From Epichloe hybrida (Eukaryota; Ascomycota; Sordariomycetes; Hypocreales; Clavicipitaceae), in contig JAFEKR010000001.1 of assembly GCA_019022495.1 (NCBI GenBank), positions 5,890,001 through 5,954,000 on the forward strand: a stretch of DNA of 64,000 nucleotides, in the 5' to 3' direction. Positions 13,451 to 23,942 of this stretch are shown here, piece after piece (the first letter of the stretch is position 1; each line of letters starts with the position of its first letter). The position numbers and the translations under genes are program-made. Under the pieces are notes generated by a model. The model was not told the origin of the DNA and did no database searches. It saw only the letters and a list, made by a program, of their open reading frames with translations.

Positions 13451-13530
13451 TCTATAAATTATTTTATATTTCTATAAATTATTTTATATTTCTATAAATT
13501 ATTTTATATTTCTATAAATTATTATTATTA
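13451..13530. repeat. 20-bp tandem repeat in F1
   Basis: The unit tctataaattattttatatt is repeated about 3.5 times. F2 carries only two related copies, so the array length varies among copies. Confidence 0.85.
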
Positions 13531-13600
13531 CTTATTTAAAAAAAACTATAAAAAGAACTACTAGTAAACTTAATATAAGTAGCTTATTATATCTTATTAT

Positions 13601-13710
13601 AGCTTATAATAGCTTATAATAGCTTATAATAGCTTATAATAGCTTATAATAGCTTATAATAGCTTATAATAGCTTATAATAGCTTATAATAGCTTATAAT
13701 AGCTTATAAT
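13601..13710. repeat. 10-bp minisatellite, 11 perfect copies
   Basis: AGCTTATAAT is repeated eleven times without a single mismatch, preceded by two degenerate copies and followed by attactaag-type 9-bp repeats. The equivalent site in F2 (about 30730-30780, reverse orientation) and F3 (about 36355-36415) has only four or five imperfect units, so the array expanded in F1. Confidence 0.95.
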
Positions 13711-13753
13711 AGCTAAGATTACTAGTATTACTAAGATTACTAAGATTACTAAG

Positions 13754-14569
13754 TATTGAAATGTAGGGAGCTAGTTGCCGGCTGGCAACAGCTGTACAGG
13801 TGCAGCTCTACGGTTAGGGACTAGTAGAACTACCACGTTAAATTATTTAACGCAACGTAACGGAAGGTTTTGGCAGTTATTAACTAATTAAATTTAATCT
13901 AGATAACTTTTACAATATCTTATATACTAATAGAATTGATTTTAGTGATGTTATATGGGCAATGCGGCTGTTAGATTAAGAGGTCTAGCTATCTAGCTAG
14001 GTTAAAAAGATCTTCTTTCTCTTATATACCCACTAACTATATTAGTAAATCTAGACCGCTAAAGAGGTCTTATAGGCTACTTTTATTTTCTGTAAAATTC
14101 ATTTATATGTAAAATCTAAAAAATCAACTTACCACTATACAAACTAGCAACCTATATACACTAAATTTTAGTCTAAAAAATATTCCTATATAAAATAAAA
14201 GCCCTATCTTCTAGCTTTAATTTGCTATATATAAGACTTTTATATAACCTCTAGTTAAAGAGAAAATTGCTGTTAAAGATAGCTATAGGGTAACCTGCTT
14301 ATATTACCCTAGCTTACCTAATTACTAGTGGCGCTGCGGTTATAGCTACACTTATAGCTATAACGCAATTAAATAATTCATAATTAATAATTGATTTAGA
14401 TTAGTTATTCACACGGTTAGTTATAGCTATTAATAGCTACGATATAGCCATTAACAGCTACTTTCGCGACCGTTAATAGCTGTAGTGTAGCTATTAGGCT
14501 TATAATATAAGCTAGTAATAAAAAGGTCCTTTAACTAGAAAAGGCTAAAAATAGGTCTTATTTTTAACA
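13754..14569 (-). repeat. 3' LTR of copia D
   Basis: 816 bp, paired with 27301-28116, with scattered transitions between the two. Conserved GC-rich blocks include gctagttgccggctggcaac near the start and gccattaacagctactttcg near the end. Confidence 0.93.
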
Positions 14570-14799
14570 CTCCCTTTACAAAAGAATTACATATAAGCTA
14601 ATCAAAAGCGTACAAAGTGATATAGGGTAAATAAGAACTTTTTAGATAAAAATAGATAAAAGGGAAAAAATAGGAAAATATAAAAGACCCCCTTTTAAAT
14701 TCCTAGCTATTATTAAATATAGCTCCCTTTTTAGCGTTGTTTTTAGTTCCCTGTTAAAGGGATTTAGTTATTGGTTTTTAGTAATTATTAAGCCCTAAG

Positions 14800-16733
14800 A
14801 GCTTAATAAAGGCCTAATAAAGAGGTCTAGATAAAGGCTTTATTAGACTGTCTGCAAGCATTAACTTCATATCTAGATATTTAATCTTAGCTAAACCCTC
14901 TAAAACCTATTGCCTAATATAGTTAAACTTAAGCAAGGTATACTTTATACGGCTATATAAGGCAGGGTTATAGGTAGTAGTTATAGTGCATTAATTATCG
15001 CAATATATCTAGATAGGGGGAGAAATAGGGGTTTTTAGCTCCTTAAATAAGCCCTAAAGCCACTATAGCTCCCGGAAGGTCTCGCAAATAGCATTAGCTT
15101 TAGCTTCTAATATTAATAAAGCTATTGTACTAGCTTTCTTTAATTTCTAGCTAATAGGTCCGCTAGCTAGCTTAAATAGATAAGCGTAGGTTAATTTAGA
15201 GGTCTTTTTATCCCTTGTAAAATCACTGTTATAATAACCTATTAGGCTTTTACTAGCTATACCTTTAGGGTCTCCCCTATAGATTATAGTAAGGAATTTA
15301 GTCTCTAATAGGTACCTAAGTAAGTTTTTAGCTACTTTTAGGTGCTCTATATAAGGCCTAGCTAGTGCTGTAAATAGCCACTAAAGTGTAAAGGCCATGT
15401 CTAGCCTTATAAGCAATATTAGGTACATTATAGTCCCTATAATACACTAATAGAGCTTAATTTCACTAGCTATTAAAAGCTTAGTGGTCTGCGTAGCTAA
15501 AATGCCTAGCTGAAGAGGTATGCTAATAGGCTTACTATCTAGCATATTAAATTGATTTAAAGCCTCTAAGATATACTAAGATTAATGAATTTTTAGTATC
15601 CTTTTAGGTCTATCTTATACAATTTAAACCCCTAAGAAGCATTTAGCTAGCCCCCTATTTTCTATTAGATAGACTTTATAAAGTTCCTTTTTAAGTCTTT
15701 AGATATAGGGTAAATCCGGTCTAATTAGAAGGTAGTCATTTACGTACGTGATAATAAAGGTTTTAGTGGAGGTATTATAGAATATAGCTAGGTAGAAATT
15801 AGAGGGCTAAATCCTAGGGACTTTAGCACTACTATTAGTGCTTGTTGCCATTCCCTTAAGCTTTGTTTTAGGCTATATAAAGACTTCTATAATAAAATTA
15901 CTTAATCTTTAGAAGGTTTATAGCTAAAACTTTTAGCTAATTTAGCTAATTTAGGATTTGCCTTAAGGAATTTAATAAATCCGTCTAGAATAACCATATA
16001 AATCTATTATTATAGCTTACTATTAAGAAAAGCTCCTATAAAATTAACCTATTCGATTTCCTAGTTATTCTAAGTCACTAGGGCTAGTAAAATCCTCTAG
16101 CTAGGGGGAATGCTTATGGCTGCAAAGGTCTCTAGATAATCTAGACCTTTAATTTGCATAAATCCCTTAGTAATAAGTTAGGCCTTGTATTTTAGAGGAT
16201 TATTTTCTTTATCCTTCTTTAGCTTATATATAAGCCTATTCTTTAGTACTTTACAGCCCTTAAGTACTTAGTCTTTCCCTATAAATTTAAAAGTACTAGC
16301 CTTTAGAAGCTATTTGTATTCCTTATATATAGCTTCTATCTATTTATCCCTTTTAGGGCTAGATATAGCTTGCTTCTAGGTCTTAGGTTTAGGGCTATTA
16401 GAGTTATTTTCTTTTAGCTTCTCCTATACCTTAAAGCAGATTTCTTTTATAAAATCTAGAGAAGAAGGGGAACTAATATTAACATCTATAGGGTTAATAT
16501 TAGGGTTAAAGTTAGTAATTTTATTAAAATCAAGGTCTAGAGTCAAAATCTGATTTCCTAGGGAAGTTACAGGCGTGGCCTCCTCTAAGGCCTCTAGAAT
16601 TGGTTCCTTAGGGGGTTATACAGGCCCTATAGGGTGTTTTTCTTAACCTATAGGGGGACCTCCTATATTATCTATAGGGTAATCCTTTAAACCTTAATTT
16701 AGATCTTAATCTTCTAAATTATTTTCCCCCTCT
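14800..16733 (-). pseudogene. copia D pol, RNase H and reverse transcriptase part
   Basis: Minus-strand translation gives the copia RNase H C-terminus at about 14820-15010 (YIAIINALITT followed by LMLADSLIKPL, the usual ADxLTKP ending) and the RT box YVDD, read as YVND, at about 15728-15752. The coding sequence is cut at 16733 by chromovirus C and resumes at 23943. RIP stops and the Asp-to-Asn change in the RT box inactivate it. Order RNase H left of RT confirms minus orientation and copia type. Confidence 0.82.
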
Positions 16734-16950
16734 TGTTATGGACTAGCCCCTAGGCTACTGCGATAGGGCGTCAATATAGTATTAAGAGACTTAAGGAAAA
16801 AGGAGAAAGGGTAAGAGGCTATCCCTAGTAGTGCCCCTTATACCCCCTTAGCTACTTATATAAGCCTCCTTTCCCTACCCTAATTACTTTTACCACTTCT
16901 CTCTCTAATTACTATATAAATAATGCTTAGGCAAAGCCTAAGCCCTTATA
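16734..16950 (-). repeat. 3' LTR of chromovirus C
   Basis: 217 bp starting TGTTATGGACTAGCCCC; the last bases ttata are a RIP form of ttaca. On the element strand it carries a TATATAAG box followed about 60 nt later by AAGTCTCTTAAT, complementary to the primer-binding site. The imperfect palindrome TTAGGCAAAGCCTAA lies near its right end. Confidence 0.93.
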
Positions 16951-17462
16951 TATGCCCTTACTTACCTATTATTAATAAACTCCTCTTTATATTAACCCCT
17001 AGCAATATACATAACACTTATATTACATATGCCCTTAGTTATTATAATAAAAACTACCCTTACTAATAGCTATCTATAAAGCGTCTAATAGGCACCTACC
17101 TTACTACCTTATTATCTATTATAGTAACCCCCCCTTACTTCTAGGTGTTATTTTATAGTGCGCGTAATACGTTTGCCTTACTAATAAGTTATTTATTATA
17201 AATAATTACCCTACCCTTACCTATTATATATAACACATTTGCCTTGCTAATAGGTTATTTATTATAAATAATTACCCTACCCTTACCTATTTATAGTATA
17301 CCTAATATAGGTATAACTTTTACTATAAATATTTTACTTTAGCTTACACTTATCTTACTTTCCCTTTTATATAATACTATCCCTTTATTATTATAATCCT
17401 ATTATGCCTTTCCTATTATCCTATTAGTTCTCTCCTTCTAAATAATTATTTCCTTTACTAAA

Positions 17463-18700
17463 ATGCCTTAACACTAAACTAATACCCTTACTCCTATAGC
17501 TTTAGTAGCTATAGGAGTAGCTACTCCTACTATGCTAATATCCTATTTTATTAGTAAGTACCTTATAGAGGGAAACTCTAATAATAAATAGTATACTATA
17601 CCTAAATTAGTCTAGTGTCCCTATAGTTCTTATATTAAATAAGCTCTTACTACTAGTATCTTAAACTATTATTTACCCTAAAGTAAGGAGTTATATTCTC
17701 CTTATTAGTAGTATTATATTACTTATATATAGTACACTAGGCTTCTATTTACTAACCTATAACTCTAACGCGCCCTTAAGGATCTTAAGGCTAAAATTAC
17801 TATAGGTATATATATTATTAAGCCTAGAGTCCCTAAGACTATAACTATAAAGAAAAAGATACTTATCTTATTATAAAGATATTACTATCTTATTAGTTAC
17901 TAGAATGCTCTCCTTAGCTAGGTATAATTTAACCTAGCTCCTATATGCTTAGCTCTTAAGGTATCTCTAGCTATAGACGCCCCTATAATAAATATAACTA
18001 GCCTTAATATTATCCCCTTTATTAGTGCTAGCCCTTTAGCTAGTTATAGTATAGCATAGTCTATGTAATAAGTTACTAGCATTTTATTCTAGTAAAACTA
18101 ATAGGTTATTAGTAGCCTAAATACTATGCGCAAAGAAATATATAAATAGTTTACTACCCTTATCTAGGCGCTTACCCCCTATTATTATAGTAGGAACTAA
18201 TACTATTATTAAATTACTAAGTTAGGTAATAACTCCCCTTCCTATTATTACTAGTAGCTTACTTATTTTCTCTTTAAGTTAAAGTTAGCTAGTTCTTCTC
18301 CTAAATATGCCCTTAGAAACCCTAGAGCTAGCTAACCTCTAGCTAGAAATAATATTCCTTATCCTACTAAGATTACTATCCTTACTTACTATCCCCCCCC
18401 TTATACTTTAGTTATACCTTTACCTATATATACTTTATATACTAACCTTACTTATACTATCTAGAACCTAGGTTATATCCCTAGTAAATAACTCTTTATA
18501 CTATAACCCTTACTAGGTAAATATACTATAGCTATATTAGCAAAGCACTAACTCTAAATAAAGGCAGTATATGCCTATATAAACTCTCCTATTAATTTAG
18601 ATAAAGACTTAGAGAATAATTATTCCCTTTAAGTAATAGTAGTAAACTATAATATATTAGTGTCTTAGATATATATAGGAGTCTTTATAGGTAAATAAGT
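17463..18700 (+). pseudogene. antisense degenerate ORF of the G1/B/C chromovirus family
   Basis: From ATG 17463 one plus-strand frame continues without frameshift for about 380-410 codons, interrupted only by in-frame stops that fit Gln or Trp codons after RIP. The same frame is found in B (from 42043, start codon mutated to ATA) and G1. Between the start and the block KEIYKQFTT the distance is 669 bp here and 648 bp in B, a 21-bp difference that keeps the frame. The middle (around residues 180-240) has repeated Gln and Leu/Ile spacing suggesting a coiled coil. It ends close to the chromodomain end of pol (about 18779), tail to tail. No family was recognised; it is not gag, protease, RT, integrase or an obvious envelope protein. 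Confidence 0.65.
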
Positions 18701-21700
18701 TTTCTAAAATTAACTTAGTCTATTATTATATTATATATCTCCTTATTTTGCCTTAAACTTATTAAAGGCCTATGTTTATACTATATTCTCTAATAGTTCT
18801 TATATAAGCTATATATAGCTTACTTACTTAATAAGTATATTATATCTCTTCCCCTAGCCTAGGGCGTTTTAAGCCACTAGAATTCGCTTAACCTAATATT
18901 TCTTAATAAGTTTATTATTACCCTTTACTAGGACTTATTCTAGTCCTAGATAGGAGTCTTAGAGCTTCTAACTAGGGAAAGGGTCCTTTATAGCGCGTTT
19001 AATAAGGTTTATATAAAATACTAGGTAAATACCTCTTAGGATATTAAGCTATACTATAAGTAATATTAGGACTTCTATAACTATATACTTTACTACTACC
19101 TAATTAAGTTTCTATAAGAGGTAGTTAGTTTTAATGTTTTTAAGTAAAAGCTATACCTTATCTCTAACCTAAAACTATTTTACTAGCTAATATAAAGTAA
19201 ATATAATATCTTACTGCCTTTATTATATATAGGCTATTATAGCTTATACTAGATAAGTACCCTCCTAGAGGTACTTAAGAAACCATATTACTTACTCCTT
19301 TAGTGTTATTATAGAAGTAAATATATCTAGTAGTAACTAGACTAGCTCTAGATTATAGCTATGTAGTAGCTTATTTAGGCTAACTTCTATTATAAAAGAT
19401 AGCCTATTATTAATTATAAGCTAGTAAGTAGCTAGATATTCTAGCTAGTTAAACTACAAGAAGAAGACTATAACACATAGTATTACTTATACCTCTTAGT
19501 TTACTTACTTAGTATTACTATTAGTCTATAGGTAATATAATATAAAAAGTAACTAATTAATCCTAACTAAGGAGTATAATATTATCTAAAACTTTTCTAA
19601 CTAATCTAAGCTATAATCCATAATAATTAATTAAGGAAACCCCCTAAACCATTACTAAACTATTTTAAACCTCTTTACATATTCCTTAGCTCCTATAGAA
19701 GTTATAGCCTTAAGCTAAACGAATTTAGAGAGTTAATCTATAATAACTATTAAGTATTATGGTTTTTCTAGGGATAGTGCTAGTAAGTTTATTATAAAGT
19801 TAATAGAGATCTATAACTAAAACTAGTTAGGGATAGGTAAAGGCTTTAGTAAGCCTTAGTAATATTAATAGCTCTTATAAGTACTATAGTAGTAATAGTT
19901 ATAGATAAACCTAGTAATATCTTATAATATCCTATCCTAGTAAAACTACTATTATAAGATTTAGAACGTGGTATTATAGCCTAGGTGCCTTACTACTAGT
20001 AAATTATAGCATTACTATATTAGGGTTATTATAAGAGGCTCTTACACTAGGACCTAGGTATAGCCCCTAAACTAGAGTGCCTTATAAGCACTTATAGAAT
20101 AATCTACCACTTACTCCCTTATAAGTGCCTTAGTAAGAAACCTCTAGGCCCTTTCCTAAATAGCCTTTAACTAGATACTATACGTAAGGTTAGAGATAAT
20201 AGCCTAGTCCTATAAGGTCTAAAGGTATTTAGTAATAAAGAGAACCTTACTAGCTAGTAGTAATGCTATACTATTATTATCTTACTATCTATCTAGTATT
20301 AGTAAGAGTTATATAATAGTAATAGGTTATAGGATATATTCTATTCTAAAGGTTACCCTTTCCTAGTCTTACTCCCTTTAAGAAAGAGCATTAAGCTACT
20401 ATACCTATATACTAGGTTTATACTAAAGGTAGAAATTAAATAGCGTAAGTGTGTTTACCTATTAAGCTTACTATTCTAATATTAACTAGGGAGTTATAAA
20501 GTACTCTAGGTTCTTATAGTCTATATAAATTATAAATAGACTAAAAACGCCTTATAGCTTAGCTAACCATGCCTTAAGGCATAAGATAATAGCTAATAAC
20601 TCCTTATTATAAATTATGTAGTTCTTTTATAAGGATATAAGGCTAGCAGAGTAGTAAGTAACTAGGTATATAACGCTATCCTAGCCTTATTAGGAAAGGC
20701 ATTCTCTAATAGCTATTCCTAAATAATTAGCTTTTACTACTATAAGGAAATCTAAATCCTATTATACTAGTATTAGGTATATAATAAAGGCATCTTTTAA
20801 CCTATTAAAGGCATTGTTCTCTTTAGGCCCTTATTAAAAAGGGACATTCCTCTTAGTTAATTATATTAGTAATGCTACTATTTCTAAAAAGTTACTAATA
20901 AAGTTATAGTAAAAGTTAGTAAACCCTAGGAAGCTATAGACCTCCTAAAGTTTTATTAGGGCTACTTATTCCCTAATAGCTATAACCTTTACTAAATCTA
21001 GATAAATAGAATATCCTGCTATAATAATGTATCCTAGGTATTAAACCTCCTTTACTACAAACATAGACTTATTAAGGTCTAAGTATAACCCTATAGCCCT
21101 TAGGTAGCCTAATATTACCTAAACCTTAGCTATATAGTCTTTCCTTAATCCCCCTAAGTAAACTAAGATATTATCTAAGTACGCTATAATAAAATCCCCT
21201 AATATATCCCCTAAGGACTTATTAATATAATATTAGAACATTACTAGTGCGCTAGCTAGGCTAAAGGGGTAAACTAGCCACTTAAATAGCCTAAACCTAG
21301 TTTAGAATGCTATTAAGTACTCCTAGCCCTTTATAATCCATAGCTTATAAAACACTATATAAATATTTACCTTTATAAACTAGTATACCTAGGATAAGGA
21401 ATAAAGTGTCTCTTTAATTAATAGGAGAGAATAGTAATCCTATACTATTATCTTATTAAGAGCGCAGTAGTCTATATAAAAACACTAACCCTTATTAGCC
21501 TTTTTAATAAGGAGAACTAGAGCTATAGCTAATAATAAGCTAGTATAGATCTAACCCTTATTTATTAAGTCTATAATCTAGTATTTAACCTCTAGAAGCT
21601 AGTCCCTTAGCATATTATATAGTAGTCCCTAAGGGAGTATTAGTTTAGACTTATTCTAATTCTTATATAAGCATATATAGTAATTAAGGGACCCCTATTA

Positions 21701-23720
21701 AGGAGGTAAGCTATTAGCTCTAGCCTTATTAAAAAGGTTTATAAAGTTAGCTAACTCCTTAGGTAATGTTAACATATCTAGGCTATTAGGTTTTGTCTTA
21801 GGCGCTATAATCTATAGTACTATTATTATCTCCCTAAGGCTTATAGTAATAAACATCGTAGAAGTATCCTTCCTATAGTGTACCTAGCATGCTTTTGTGG
21901 TATATAAGGACTTAATAATCCCCTATACTAGAGTCTTTACCCTATATGTAAAGGCTTTAGAGATACATAAGCCCTCTACTACTTTAATAACTAATTACTA
22001 TTTTACTATATGAATAACTATATTATAATATTCTAGCTATAGTATCCTAAGTATAATGTCTTATATAAGGCCTAGGATAATATATAAATACACTAATAAC
22101 TCCTAGCTATTAATGTCTATTTTAGTGTGTACTATATAGGTAATTAAGGAGGTGTTTTCCTATACTCTCTTTTCTCTCCTTTTTATTTTCACTATAGTCT
22201 AGACATACTTTCTCTTTAGTAACTATATAAGCTCTAGGCTAAACTATTTTACTACTAACTTACTTATAGCACTATAATAATTATAACTATAATTAATCTA
22301 AATATTAATATAATAGTATATATTAAAGAGTATAGGAATTAAGAATAGTAGTTAGTTTATATATTATACTATATCTTACTCTAACTCTATATAGCTTAAA
22401 TAGTTATCCTATATTATAGTATATAGTTAGCCTCCTTACCCCTATATAAGACTTTACTTAGGGGCTACTTATTTTCTATAGGGGGAATATTTACCTCCTT
22501 ATTTACACTTTTCTTATTTACTCTATATAAGTTAATGCTAACCTATAGGGGATAGGGCAGGAGGAAGGTGCACTCCTAAATATAGTAATCCTTAGATTTA
22601 TATTATAAGTAGTATCTTTTCTAATAGTATTTAGCTAACTTTACTTCTAATACCTATTTAGCCTATTATATATTTATAGCTAGCTTTAGACCTTTCTCCT
22701 TCTTAACTAGCTTATTTTAGTTTCCTAATTAAGTCCTTACTATATATACCCTAGTTATTAGTATATTACCCTTATAATTAGTTTAAGGTATAGGTTTAGC
22801 TAGCTATAGTTTACATTAGGACTAGTACTTATCCTCTATAGTAAGGGCCTTAATATTAACCATAATCTTATAATACTACATAATAGCTATGTACTACACG
22901 CATTAGCTAATACCCTAGCCTATGCTAATTTCTCTTAAATGCTTATTAAGCGCTTATTAAAGCTTTACTAGCTTTATATTATCCCCCTAATAATTCTCTC
23001 TTACTAATAAGAGCTTCTTTATAAAGCAAATAAAGAATATAGAAAATAGCTCCCCTAGGCCCTATTTTATCTAGTTAAGTTTTATAAGGGCTATCTCTTA
23101 CCTATATAAATTAGAGAATATAAACCTAAGGTATTCTAGGAATTTAGCTAGGTTAAAATTATAAATACTACTTTATTTAAAGAAAGTAACTACCTAGGAC
23201 TAGACTTTAGAGAATAGGTTTTAGTAAATAAATATTTACTTATTCTTATTAGTTTTAATAAAGTCCTTATTTACCTATAGCTTATATTCTATTAGGAACC
23301 TTTATATAGTAAATAAGGCCTTATTACTATTATATAGGTTACCTATAGGGATAGGTTTTTATTTTACCCTAGGTATAGTTAAGACTAAGTTAAAGGTAAG
23401 AGGTAAAGTAAGGTTTACTATTAGGGTATTAGGCTAGGCTATAATAGGTAGTTAGGTTAAGGGTCCTATAGTATTTATAATTACTTATTATTAGAGGCAT
23501 ATAAGTTTTACTATTTACTTATTAAGTATAAGTTAAAGTGTCTTAAATTAAGCCTATTAAGCTACTAGTAGTGCTATAGTATTAGATAGGGGAGTTATTA
23601 TCCCCTAGCTAGGTTAGTCTTATAGTTAGAGCGTGTTTACTATATTTATTAATATATTTATTAGTGTTTCTATTATATCTTTTAGTAGTTATTAAAAAGG
23701 ACTAAAGGAAGTCTCTTAAT
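18700..23720 (-). pseudogene. gag-pol remnant of chromovirus C
   Basis: Minus-strand translation with RIP stops ignored gives, from 5' (right) to 3' (left): gag-like sequence (about 22900-23700), protease region, reverse transcriptase with YLDD read as YLDN at about 21155-21200, integrase with a C-terminal GDKVWLxLKNIxT-type module and the VFHVDLIKRA-like block (about 18970-19170), and a chromodomain (about 18779-18910, ILVKWVGYxxPTWEPLEN-like). This is the standard chromovirus layout. Stops replace many Trp and Gln codons, so it encodes nothing now. Confidence 0.85.
23709..23720 (-). promoter_or_regulatory. putative self-priming primer-binding site of chromovirus C
   Basis: Directly after the 5' LTR (element strand) lies ATTAAGAGACTT. 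Its exact complement AAGTCTCTTAAT occurs inside each LTR (complement of 16781-16792 and 23768-23779), downstream of the TATATAAG box. Tf1/sushi-type chromoviruses are known to prime reverse transcription from their own 5' RNA end in this way. No tRNA 3' end match was recognised. Confidence 0.55.
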
Positions 23721-23937
23721 TATTATAGACTAGCTCCTAGGCTATTATAATAGGGCGTTAATATAGTATTAAGAGACTTAAGGAGAAAGGAGGAAGAGTA
23801 AGAGGCTATCCCTAGTGGTGCCCCTTATACCCCCTTATCTACTTATATAAGCCTCCTTTCCCTACCCTAACTGCTTTTACCACTCCCCTCTCTAACTGCT
23901 ATACGAACAATGCTTAGGCAAAGCCTAAGCCCTTACA
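23721..23937 (-). repeat. 5' LTR of chromovirus C
   Basis: 217 bp, paired with 16734-16950; begins with the RIP form tattatagac and ends with an intact cccttaca. Confidence 0.93.
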
Positions 23938-23942
23938 CCTCT

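Larger units (their letters stand above)
12993..13753. mobile_element. hAT-like foldback element F1, left part
   Basis: It starts CAGAGTATTGCACTAAAACG and is followed by TAGTGTAGT-type subterminal repeats. The same sequence in reverse complement ends element F2 at 31298. The element continues at 28122 after the copia D insertion, whose duplication ctaag proves the two parts were contiguous. No coding potential was seen; it is probably non-autonomous. The flank just left (cctatagg) does not match the flank right of 29475 (gctatagc). Confidence 0.8.
16734..23937 (-). mobile_element. Ty3/gypsy chromovirus C, complete, nested in copia D
   Basis: A 7204-bp element with 217-bp LTRs sits inside D, flanked by the duplication cctct (16729-16733 and 23938-23942). 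It is the best complete reference in this window for the G1/B/C family. The minus strand encodes gag-pol with a chromodomain at the C-terminus; a long antisense reading frame lies between pol and the left (3') LTR. All coding sequence is riddled with TAA/TAG stops. Confidence 0.95.
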
